This document shows, piece after piece, positions 9,156-17,000 of a stretch of DNA of 64,000 bases; the first letter of the stretch is position 1; every line of letters starts with the position of its first letter. The notes beneath the pieces were generated by a model. That model saw nothing but the letters and a program-made list of their open reading frames with translations, did not search any database and was not told the origin of the DNA. A program made the translations under genes and the position numbers. Where the stretch lies: NCBI GenBank assembly GCA_038327195.1, contig JBBQKU010000007.1:62001-126000 (forward strand), given 5' to 3'. Source of the stretch: UBA4416 sp038327195 (GTDB lineage: Bacteria; Bacteroidota; Bacteroidia; B-17B0; Aurantibacillaceae).

Positions 9156-10660
9156 TAATTTATAATTATTAAATCATTTAACGTATTAAAATATTCTTTA
9201 GCGTAATCTAATTCTCCACTGGATTCAGCATAAATAATGAATAAAAGTTCGCCTTTTTTTATTGCTTTCCCAAGCGGAGCATAAAATAAAACTCCTGCTG
9301 ATGGGGATTTTGGAGCTCCTGCTAATTTAGCAATTCGTGCTAATTTTCTATTATCTATAGAGTGTATTACTCCATTTGTATTCGCGTAAACTTCGTGTTT
9401 GTATTTTGCTAAAACTGGTTCTTTAAACCCACCTTGAGCTTTGCATATTGCAATAAATTTATTATAGGCTTTTCCACTTTCAAGTATTTGGCGAGCAACT
9501 GCAATTTCTGTCCCTAAGTCAAATTTACCCGACATTTTTAATAATTCAGCTGCAAGTGAAATTGCACGTTCTTTTAAATCTAATGGAGCATTTAATTCAT
9601 TTCTTAAAACTTCTAAAATGTCAATGGCTTCTAATGATGGTCCAATACCTCTTCCAACAGGTTGTGTGCCGTCAGAAATGATAATTTCTGTTTTGATACC
9701 GATATCTTCGCCTACTGCTTTAAAATAAAATTGGAGTCTTAATGCTTCTTCTTTAGATCTTACTTTAGCAGTTGGTCCGACCGGAATATCAATGATAACA
9801 TTGGTAGAACCAGCCGCTGCTTTTTTTGAAAGAACGGATGCAACCATTTGCCCTTCACTATCAATATCAAGCGATTTTTCTACAGCAATTAATATGTCGT
9901 CAGCTGGACTCAATTTAACAGCTCCGCCCCAAGCAAAGCAACCTCCTTCTTTTGCAATTACATTTTTTATTTCTTCAATGTTCAAATTTACGTTTGTCAT
10001 TGTTTCCATGGTATCTGCTGTGCCTGCTGGAGAAGTAATTGCTCGAGATGATGTTTTTGGAATAGTTAATCCTGCAGCAGCTACAATACTTACAACAATT
10101 GGCGTGGTTCTGTTTCCAGGAAGTCCACCAACACAATGTTTATCAAGTATCATTTCTTTATCCCAATGGATTTTATTTCCAACTTCTATCATTGCCTTTG
10201 TTAAAGCACTAATTTCTTTCACTGTTAAATTGTCTCCTGCACAAGCCGAAACAAATGCTGCTAACTCAATATGCGAATAATGTCCATCAACAACATCTCT
10301 TATAATTTCTTTATAAGCTTTTTCATCAAGTTCTTTTTTGTAAATTTTTGCTCTTACATGTTTTAATGATTCAATCGGTTGTAAATGAGAAATTGTAATA
10401 TTATTTCCATTTACGACAGCTAAATTTTTCATTGCTTCTTTAGATAAACTAGCCTCACAATCTTTTAATAAATCAGAATGAATAATATTTAAAGTAGCAA
10501 CTATGTGATTGCCATTATACTGAACCTCCAATCTCGTAAGTGCTGTAAATCCTTCTGATTTGCATATTGGACAATCTGCTCTTAAAAATAGAATATTTTC
10601 GCTGTAGGTATCAATACCTAAATCTTTAATTATTAAGTTTTGTTCTCGTAAATTATGCAT
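9155..10660 (-). CDS. AMP phosphorylase-like / thymidine phosphorylase family protein
   Basis: This 501-residue protein belongs to the pyrimidine-nucleoside phosphorylase superfamily but is longer than DeoA (about 440). It has an extra N-terminal domain of about 90 residues, as in archaeal AMP phosphorylases. The core reads DKHCVGGLPGNRTTP and IPKTSSRAITSPAGTAD, close to the AMP-phosphorylase pattern and unlike DeoA (DKHSTGGVGD). Known members split nucleoside monophosphates into base and ribose 1,5-bisphosphate. It overlaps the ATPase gene upstream by 8 bases and the PRPP-synthase-like gene downstream by 1 base. A role in AMP turnover is inferred. Confidence 0.75.
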   Translation of the reverse strand: MHNLREQNLIIKDLGIDTYSENILFLRADCPICKSEGFTALTRLEVQYNGNHIVATLNIIHSDLLKDCEASLSKEAMKNLAVVNGNNITISHLQPIESLKHVRAKIYKKELDEKAYKEIIRDVVDGHYSHIELAAFVSACAGDNLTVKEISALTKAMIEVGNKIHWDKEMILDKHCVGGLPGNRTTPIVVSIVAAAGLTIPKTSSRAITSPAGTADTMETMTNVNLNIEEIKNVIAKEGGCFAWGGAVKLSPADDILIAVEKSLDIDSEGQMVASVLSKKAAAGSTNVIIDIPVGPTAKVRSKEEALRLQFYFKAVGEDIGIKTEIIISDGTQPVGRGIGPSLEAIDILEVLRNELNAPLDLKERAISLAAELLKMSGKFDLGTEIAVARQILESGKAYNKFIAICKAQGGFKEPVLAKYKHEVYANTNGVIHSIDNRKLARIAKLAGAPKSPSAGVLFYAPLGKAIKKGELLFIIYAESSGELDYAKEYFNTLNDLIIIN

Positions 10661-13175
10661 GATCTGATTTTAAATTTGGAGATTTTTTTCTAGTATTCCA
10701 CTTAACTAACTCGAACCAAATAACAAAAATGAATCCAACTAAAATACTCATTAATATTTGTGTAAAATTTAAAGCTTCTAATTCGAAAAAGTGTGCAAAT
10801 GGTTTTACATAAAGTAACAAACCAAGGATTGCAATAGTTATACTGATTATTAACACAACTAAATTATTTTTATATTTTAAAGTTGTAAATACCGAATAAT
10901 AAAAAGAGCGATTTATTAGTGTTAAAAAAATATTTGAAAATATAAGCACTGTAAAAACCATTGAACGCGTTAGTGATTCTGAATAATTATTCATTACAGA
11001 ATATTGGTATGTAAATAAGGTGCCTAAAGTGATTGCTAAGCCTTGAATGACACTAATTGTTAATTCTTTCCAACTAAAAAAAGTGGTGGTAAATGGACGA
11101 GGCTTTTGAACCATTGTATTTTTTTCCATGGGTTCATTTTCATAAATGATAGAGCAAGTTGGCCCCATTATTAACTCTAAAAAGATAACATGTATGGGTG
11201 AAAAAATATTTGGAAAAATCCATCCTAAAGCTAATGGAATAAATACGGTTAAGATGATTGGAATATGAATCGAAATAATGTATTGAATTGCTTTTTTAAG
11301 ATTAGTGTAAATTTTCCTTCCCATTGCTACTGCATCAACCATTTGGGCTAAATCATCATTTATTAAAATGAGAGAAGCTGCTTGTTTGGCAATTTCAGTG
11401 CCTTTTTTACCCATAGCAATTCCTATATGAGCAGCTTTTAATGCTGGGCCGTCATTAACGCCATCACCTGTCATTGCAACTATTTCATTGTTTGATTTGA
11501 GTGCATTTATGATTTTTAATTTTGCTTCAGGAAACATTCTCGTAAAAACATTGGTTTCTAAAACTATTTTTTTTAAATCAGAATCTGAAAGTTTCATTAA
11601 TTCATCGCCCGAAATGCTTTTATCATAACCTCTAAAACCTACTTGTTTTGCAATAGCTGTAGTCGTAGCAGCATTATCTCCAGTAACAATTTTAACTGCA
11701 ATTCCTGCAGCGTAAAAGCTTTCAAACACGGCTTGAATATTTTTTTTAGGAGGATCATAAAATGCAACAATCCCAATAAATTGCAATTTAAATTCTTGTT
11801 GAGTTTCTGGGAATTTAGTTTCATCATAAAGAGATTCACCTACTGCTAAAACTCGATACCCTTCGGTAGTAATTGTTTTTATGGCGTCATTAATTTGAGT
11901 TTTTTCTAGTTCAGTTAAAGTTGATGAATTAATTATTGCTTCTGGCGCACCTTTTACAGCAATGATGCGTTCCCCTTTTTGATTCTCAAATATATGCGTC
12001 ATCATTGGAGGTTTTCCATCCAAAGGGTATTCATGAATCATTTTATAATGAGCTCTTTCGTCCACTTCTAAATATTTTTGATAGGCATTATGTAAAGCAA
12101 CTTCCATAGGATCGAATGGAATAGGTTCACTTGCAAACATTGCAATTCTAATTAGTTCTCTTTCATTGTCTCCTAATTGATCATCGGGATTAGAAATTAG
12201 TTGTGTTTTTAACACAAACAATTTCGCTAAACTCATTTTGTTTTCAGTAATCGTTCCTGTTTTGTCGGTGCAAATTATTGTAGCACTTCCAAGTGTTTCA
12301 ACAGTTTTCATTTGTTTAACAACAATTCCCATTTTCATTAAACGCCAAGCACCAAGTGCCATAAAGGTTGTGAATGCAACAGGAATTTCTTCTGGCAAAA
12401 TACTCATTGCAAGCGTAAGCGCTTTTAGTAAACTATCAAGTAAATTAAAAGTTTGGAAATAATTAATAGCCCAAACTATAACAAAAACAACAGCACCAAT
12501 GATGACCATTTTTTTTACAAAACTTCCAATTTGTAATTCTAGTGGTGTTTTTTCTTCTATGATGTTTTCAAGGCTTTTACCAATTTTGCCCAATTTTGTT
12601 TCATTACCAATTGCGGTAATTGTAATAATTGCCAAACCACTTGCAACAGTAGTTCCTCTGTAAACAGTATTATTATCTTTTAGTTTGTCTTTATAAACAG
12701 ATAGTGATTCGCCTGTAATAACAGATTCATTAACGGAAAAATCGTTTGAATGAGAAATGATACCATCTGCAGAAATTGATGAACCTTCTTCTACAACTAA
12801 ACTATCACCAACAACTAATTCATCACTTTTGATTTCAATAGTTTCTCCATTTCTAATTACTTTGCAAAAGGGTAGGGTGAATTCTTTTAATTTTTCTAGG
12901 GCATTTCTACTTCTCGAATCCTGATACAAAGAAATGGCAGCTACTAAAATAATGGCAGAAGAAAGAAAAAATCCATCTCCAGTTTTCCCACTTAAAAAAT
13001 AAATTGAGGATGCTATAATTAATAATAGTAGCATTGGCTCTTTTATCAAACTTTTTACAGCATCAATAAAACCATTTTCTTTTTTGTAATTTAATTGATT
13101 GGTTCCGTTTTTATCTATTGAAGCTTTAACTTCTTCATTAGTTAAGCCTTTTATATTAAAGTTGTTTTTGAGCAC
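10653..13175 (-). CDS. Cation-transporting P-type ATPase
   Basis: This 840-residue membrane pump has all P-type landmarks: TGES in the actuator domain, PEEIP in M4, the phosphorylation motif DKTGTIT, and the hinge motif MTGDGVNDGPALK. An N-terminal cation-ATPase domain and about ten membrane segments are visible. The M6 region reads MGPTCSIIYENEP, different from SERCA, so the ion (Ca2+, Mg2+ or another) is not certain. The start is GTG. It heads a coupled trio with the AMP-phosphorylase-like and PRPP-synthase-like genes, and an 18-bp palindrome lies 44 bases upstream. Confidence 0.88.
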   Translation of the reverse strand: MLKNNFNIKGLTNEEVKASIDKNGTNQLNYKKENGFIDAVKSLIKEPMLLLLIIASSIYFLSGKTGDGFFLSSAIILVAAISLYQDSRSRNALEKLKEFTLPFCKVIRNGETIEIKSDELVVGDSLVVEEGSSISADGIISHSNDFSVNESVITGESLSVYKDKLKDNNTVYRGTTVASGLAIITITAIGNETKLGKIGKSLENIIEEKTPLELQIGSFVKKMVIIGAVVFVIVWAINYFQTFNLLDSLLKALTLAMSILPEEIPVAFTTFMALGAWRLMKMGIVVKQMKTVETLGSATIICTDKTGTITENKMSLAKLFVLKTQLISNPDDQLGDNERELIRIAMFASEPIPFDPMEVALHNAYQKYLEVDERAHYKMIHEYPLDGKPPMMTHIFENQKGERIIAVKGAPEAIINSSTLTELEKTQINDAIKTITTEGYRVLAVGESLYDETKFPETQQEFKLQFIGIVAFYDPPKKNIQAVFESFYAAGIAVKIVTGDNAATTTAIAKQVGFRGYDKSISGDELMKLSDSDLKKIVLETNVFTRMFPEAKLKIINALKSNNEIVAMTGDGVNDGPALKAAHIGIAMGKKGTEIAKQAASLILINDDLAQMVDAVAMGRKIYTNLKKAIQYIISIHIPIILTVFIPLALGWIFPNIFSPIHVIFLELIMGPTCSIIYENEPMEKNTMVQKPRPFTTTFFSWKELTISVIQGLAITLGTLFTYQYSVMNNYSESLTRSMVFTVLIFSNIFLTLINRSFYYSVFTTLKYKNNLVVLIISITIAILGLLLYVKPFAHFFELEALNFTQILMSILVGFIFVIWFELVKWNTRKKSPNLKSDHA

Positions 13176-13218
13176 TTTTTAAATTTATGTTGCTTTAAGT
13201 TAATAATAAAATAGATAT

Positions 13219-13236
13219 TTTGGTATTTATACCAAA
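13219..13236. promoter_or_regulatory. 18-bp perfect palindrome upstream of the P-type ATPase operon
   Basis: TTTGGTAT and ATACCAAA are separated by 2 bases, in the gap between mlaD and the ATPase start (13175). The position and symmetry suggest a repressor operator; there is no T-run that would make it a terminator. Confidence 0.5.
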
Positions 13237-13282
13237 GCCACGATTTTTTTATATTTATATTCCTTTAAAAACAGAAATAAAA

Positions 13283-14245
13283 TTATTTTTTCAATTTGGC
13301 TTTTTGTTGATTTTTAAAATATTTTTTAAATGGCCATGATACTTTTAAAGCTTCCATGTTTTCGTTAAATCCATTTGTTCCATATTTTAGATTTAATAAA
13401 CTTTGGTTAAGATTATTTGTTAAAGTAGTGTCATTTAATAAAGATCCAACTGTTCCATTCCCATTATTAATTTTTTCTGTAATTATTTTAAAATTGCTGG
13501 CAATAGTTGATATAGAATCACTTATTGATTGTATGTTTATCATTGTTTGATTTAATCTATTTGCAAACATTGTATCAGTTAATAATTTCCCTGCTGTTCC
13601 TTTTCCTGCTTGAACACCTTTAACAATGCTTTTTAAATCTCCAGCAATAACCGAAGCCCTTTGGCCTGTAATATTTATATTAATAATGGCTTGCCTTAAA
13701 TTTTCGGAAATTGTAGTGTCCATTAAAATACTCCATAATGTATTTGGTTTATTTAAACGATTAGCGATTATTTTAATATCACCTGTTATGTCTTTAATAT
13801 TTTGGTTTGAAACTTCTAATGTTCTCATCATCGCATCAGTTCCAATTGGATTAACACTTATAATTGTATCACCATCCTCAACACTTTTTGCATTTTCATC
13901 AGATGAAGTAATATTAATTAATTTATTGCCCATCAATCCATCTGTTCCAACATTAGCTATTGCGTTTTTCTTTATGAATTGTTGAACTTTTTCTTCAATT
14001 ACCATAACAACATTAACGGTGGTATCGTTAATGATTTCTACCTCTTTTACTGTTCCAATATCAATCCCTGTAAATCTTACATTGTTACCAGGCATTAAAC
14101 CATTTATGGTTTTAAATTTAGCTTGAAGTTCAAATGTTGAACCGAAAAAATTTTGCTTTGCTCCAATTAAATATAATGCAATTATTAATAAGCCAGTTCC
14201 TGTTAAAACAAAAACACCAACTTTTATATTTTTTGAAATTTCCAT
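13283..14245 (-). CDS. mlaD: MlaD-family (MCE domain) lipid-transport protein
   Basis: This 320-residue protein has an N-terminal membrane anchor (residues 7-25) followed by one MCE domain (about residues 36-112, with TINGLMPGNNVRFTGIDIGTV). The long C-terminal part holds two similar stretches (AGKGTAGKLLTDT and NGNGTVGSLLNDT, each followed by a helical segment), as often seen in Bacteroidota MCE proteins. It is the substrate-binding subunit of an ABC-type lipid carrier between inner and outer membrane. It lies 8 bases after the ATPase subunit gene. Confidence 0.88.
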   Translation of the reverse strand: MEISKNIKVGVFVLTGTGLLIIALYLIGAKQNFFGSTFELQAKFKTINGLMPGNNVRFTGIDIGTVKEVEIINDTTVNVVMVIEEKVQQFIKKNAIANVGTDGLMGNKLINITSSDENAKSVEDGDTIISVNPIGTDAMMRTLEVSNQNIKDITGDIKIIANRLNKPNTLWSILMDTTISENLRQAIININITGQRASVIAGDLKSIVKGVQAGKGTAGKLLTDTMFANRLNQTMINIQSISDSISTIASNFKIITEKINNGNGTVGSLLNDTTLTNNLNQSLLNLKYGTNGFNENMEALKVSWPFKKYFKNQQKAKLKK

Positions 14246-14253
14246 AAATTATT

Positions 14254-15030
14254 TTACTCAAAAAATTGTTTAACTTTTAAATCTGAAGAGTTTTGAAGTT
14301 CTTCCAATGTACCTGTTGCGTAACACTTTCCATCAATCAACATTACAATACGGTCCGCAACTATTTTTACACAATTTATATCGTGCGAAATAATAATTGA
14401 TGATGTTTTATATTTTTTCTTAATGTCATTCATTAAATTACTAATCTCTTTACCAGTTATAGGATCGAGTCCTGTAGTTGGCTCATCGTATAAAATAATT
14501 TCAGGCTTTAGGATTAATGTTCTTGCTAAAGCAATTCGTTTTCTCATTCCACCAGATAATTCAGAAGGCATCATATCAACTGTATTTACTAAACCTACAT
14601 TAGTTAATGCTTCTGTTATTAAATCATTCTCTTCTTTTTTACTTGTTTTAAACCAATGTCTTCTAAGTGGAAATTCTAAATTTTCTCTTACTGTCATTGA
14701 ATCATAAAGCGCATTACTTTGAAATAGAAAACCAATTTTAATTCTTAGTTCATCGAGTTCTATTGAATTTAATGTTTGTACTTCTTGTTCTAATACGTTA
14801 ATGGAGCCTTTATCAGGTTTCATGAGCCCAATAATACATTTTATTAATACTGATTTTCCTGAGCCTGATTTCCCTAAGACAACAACATTTTCACCTGGAT
14901 ATAAATCTAAATTGAAATCAATAAGTACTGAATTACTTCCAAATGATTTATATAAATTTTTTATACTAACAACTGGTTTTAAATTGTTAACTTGATTCAA
15001 TTGAGTTGAGATATTTTCTTTTTCAATCAT
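14254..15030 (-). CDS. mlaF: MlaF-type ABC transporter ATP-binding protein
   Basis: This 258-residue ATPase has Walker A GKSGSGKS, Q-loop FLFQSNALYDSMTV, the signature LSGGMRKRIALAR, Walker B EIILYDEPTTGLDP and the switch His in IISHD. LSGGM and the ALYDSMTV region are typical of the Mla/Ttg2A subgroup. The start overlaps the stop of the permease gene by one base. It powers lipid transport with MlaE and MlaD. Confidence 0.92.
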   Translation of the reverse strand: MIEKENISTQLNQVNNLKPVVSIKNLYKSFGSNSVLIDFNLDLYPGENVVVLGKSGSGKSVLIKCIIGLMKPDKGSINVLEQEVQTLNSIELDELRIKIGFLFQSNALYDSMTVRENLEFPLRRHWFKTSKKEENDLITEALTNVGLVNTVDMMPSELSGGMRKRIALARTLILKPEIILYDEPTTGLDPITGKEISNLMNDIKKKYKTSSIIISHDINCVKIVADRIVMLIDGKCYATGTLEELQNSSDLKVKQFFE

Positions 15031-15797
15031 TAATTGAGATTTAAAACATCTGTAATTTGAACTGCTAGTAAATCAATCACAAATACTAAAAGTGAGGAAA
15101 TTACAACTGCTGAGTTTGCAGATTGACCAACTCCTTCAGTTCCTTTTTTAGAATTAAAGCCTTTATAACACCCAATTATTCCAATGGTGAATCCAAAAAA
15201 ATAGGTTTTTAAAATGGATGGTGCAACATCGCTATAAACAATGGTATCAAACACCTGATTCCAAAATAGACTCCAACTCACAACGCCATGAATATTTGCA
15301 CCTAAATATGCACCATAAAGAGAAATTGCATCTGCAAGCATTACTAAAACAGGAATCATTAATGTTGTTGCCATTACTCTTGTAACAACTAAATATTTAT
15401 AAGGGTTTGTTCCAGAAACATCCATGGCATCAATCTGTTCAGTAACTTTCATCGAACCAAGCTCAGCACCAATACCAGATCCTATTTTACCTGCACAGAT
15501 TAAAGCAGTAATTACAGGAGCAATTTCTCTAATTAATGAAACAGAAACCATTTTAGGAAGCCATGCTTCAGCTCCAAATTCAACAAGGGTAGGGCGTGAT
15601 TGTATCGTAATCACTAATCCCATAATAAATGCTGTTATTATTACTAAACCAATCGACTTATTACCAATATAAAAACATTGCCTTAAAAATTCCTTAAATT
15701 CAAACCGAGTCCTGAAAAGTTCAATGAAGAATCTTCCAGAAAATCGAGATATATCACCAACCTCCTCTAAAAAAGAACTTAAGACTGTTGATTTCAT
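15030..15797 (-). CDS. mlaE: MlaE-type ABC transporter permease
   Basis: This 255-residue membrane protein matches MlaE permeases: LREIAPVITALICAGKIGSGIGAELGSMKVTEQIDAM is a characteristic central block (cited by position, about residues 91-127), with about five membrane segments and the GCYKGFNSKKGTEGVGQSAN loop near the C-terminus. It is the first gene of a three-gene transport unit with one-base and 8-base junctions. Confidence 0.92.
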   Translation of the reverse strand: MKSTVLSSFLEEVGDISRFSGRFFIELFRTRFEFKEFLRQCFYIGNKSIGLVIITAFIMGLVITIQSRPTLVEFGAEAWLPKMVSVSLIREIAPVITALICAGKIGSGIGAELGSMKVTEQIDAMDVSGTNPYKYLVVTRVMATTLMIPVLVMLADAISLYGAYLGANIHGVVSWSLFWNQVFDTIVYSDVAPSILKTYFFGFTIGIIGCYKGFNSKKGTEGVGQSANSAVVISSLLVFVIDLLAVQITDVLNLN

Positions 15798-15866
15798 TTA
15801 GGATATTTTCTATTTAATTTAATAATATTAATTGGTTTAACTCATTAAAATCTTAAATCAATTCAA

Positions 15867-16229
15867 TTATTTTTTAAATGATTCTCCAAGTTGATTTTGC
15901 TCTTCTAACGTTAAACCATCAGTTTCAATAGTTTCTAACCATGCATTTCCTGATTTTCTAAATACTTGTACTCCTAAACCGTAAATATCCCCAAAAGTTT
16001 GTTCAAGATTATTTACTGTCATATGTGGAGTTATAGTTATGTTCCCATCTTCATGCATCGTTCTGCACTCACCTAAAGTTACACTATTATGTTTTATAAA
16101 TTCTTTTTCAGAAGCACCTTCAGATTTATGAGGTTTTGAAAAAAATTCAAGTTTTAAATATGGGAAAGCTGTATTGAACTCTTCTTGAATTGCAAAAACT
16201 TTTCGGTGATTATTGATTGCTATTTTCAT
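15867..16229 (-). CDS. Conserved hypothetical cytosolic protein
   Basis: This 120-residue soluble protein has no signal peptide and is not assigned to a named family. It has one Cys (in GECRTMHEDG) and a compact alpha/beta pattern. A Crp/Fnr-type dyad lies upstream at 16290-16303 with a full -7 match at 16261-16268, so it probably belongs to the sulfur regulon described in the findings. It might be read through into mlaE (69-base gap). Its function is unknown. Confidence 0.6.
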   Translation of the reverse strand: MKIAINNHRKVFAIQEEFNTAFPYLKLEFFSKPHKSEGASEKEFIKHNSVTLGECRTMHEDGNITITPHMTVNNLEQTFGDIYGLGVQVFRKSGNAWLETIETDGLTLEEQNQLGESFKK

Positions 16230-16260
16230 AATTTTAATTTTTAGAGATTAAATATTAAAA

Positions 16261-16268
16261 CAAATTTA
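16261..16268 (-). promoter_or_regulatory. -7 element (TAAATTTG on the minus strand)
   Basis: A full TAnnTTTG match 32 bases before the ATG at 16229. No TTG is found 19 bases upstream; instead the dyad at 16290-16303 occupies the activator position, with its centre 35.5 bp from the last G. Confidence 0.6.
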
Positions 16269-16289
16269 AAGATGAAGGACCATTATTTT

Positions 16290-16303
16290 ATGACATTTAT
16301 CAT
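16290..16303 (-). promoter_or_regulatory. Crp/Fnr-type operator ATGAC-ATTT-ATCAT
   Basis: This dyad of 5-bp half-sites with a 4-bp spacer extends to a 6-bp match on each side. It is centred about -40.5 from the inferred transcription start of the 120-residue protein gene. Confidence 0.65.
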
Positions 16304-16341
16304 ATTAATAAATGATTAAAATTACTAAAATGTGCTAATTA

Positions 16342-16974
16342 TTAAAAACTACTCAATAACTTAATTTCATTTCTGTATAAAATTAATTTTTTGTCATTTT
16401 CGAGTTGTTTTAATAAACGAGAAATTACAACCCTGCTTGTACCTAATTCTTCAGCTATTTGGTTATGCGATAATTGAATGGAAGATTTTCCTGAAACTTT
16501 AGTTTTGTTTTTTAAATATTTCACTAAACGTTCATCTAATTTATGAAAGGCTATACTTTCAATTGATTTTAAAAGTTCATTAAATCGTTGGGTAAAACTA
16601 TTGAATATGTAGCTTTTCCAACTTGGGTATTTAGCTAACCATTCATCTAATTTTTCATGCGGAATTCCTATTAATTCTACATTGTCTTCAGCTATTGCTT
16701 TAATTTCGCTTTTGCGAGCCTCCATACAGCATGTATAAGCCATTGCACAACTCTCATTTGAACTTAAATAATATAATAGTATTTCTCTATCTTCTTCATC
16801 TTTTCGTAAAACACGAATTGTTCCACTTAAAATTAAAGGCATGAATTTAATTTTTTTACCATAATCCATTATCACTTCACCTTCGTTAAATGTCATCACA
16901 TTTCCGATAGCAATAATTTCATCAATTAGTTTTGGTTCCAAAAAACCTTTTAATTTATCTTTTAAGTTAGTCAT
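16342..16974 (-). CDS. Crp/Fnr family transcriptional regulator with a cysteine cluster
   Basis: This 210-residue regulator has an N-terminal cyclic-nucleotide-binding-like barrel (about residues 15-120) and a C-terminal winged helix (LSHNQIAEELGTSRVVISRLLKQLE, residues 164-188). The barrel holds three cysteines, Cys76, Cys82 and Cys83 (SCAMAYTCC), where a cAMP pocket would have its phosphate-binding residues, so a thiol- or metal-based signal is more likely than cAMP. It starts 26 bases after the SoxB-like gene and is the last gene of the thiosulfate operon. It is the best candidate to bind the RTRAY-N4-RTYAY dyads and would then regulate its own operon. Confidence 0.85.
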   Translation of the reverse strand: MTNLKDKLKGFLEPKLIDEIIAIGNVMTFNEGEVIMDYGKKIKFMPLILSGTIRVLRKDEEDREILLYYLSSNESCAMAYTCCMEARKSEIKAIAEDNVELIGIPHEKLDEWLAKYPSWKSYIFNSFTQRFNELLKSIESIAFHKLDERLVKYLKNKTKVSGKSSIQLSHNQIAEELGTSRVVISRLLKQLENDKKLILYRNEIKLLSSF

Positions 16975-17000
16975 GATTTTATATTATTGTATTCAAAAAT

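Noticed and set aside
9792..10280. A 162-codon plus-strand frame inside the AMP-phosphorylase-like gene
   Set aside because: It is antisense to a well-supported gene and its translation resembles no family.
16290..16303. Reading the ATGAY and GTAAC dyads as unrelated motifs
   Set aside because: Half-site length, spacer and distance to the -7 element are the same, and GTGAC is an intermediate form, so one family of sites is the simpler view; two regulators with related preference stay possible.
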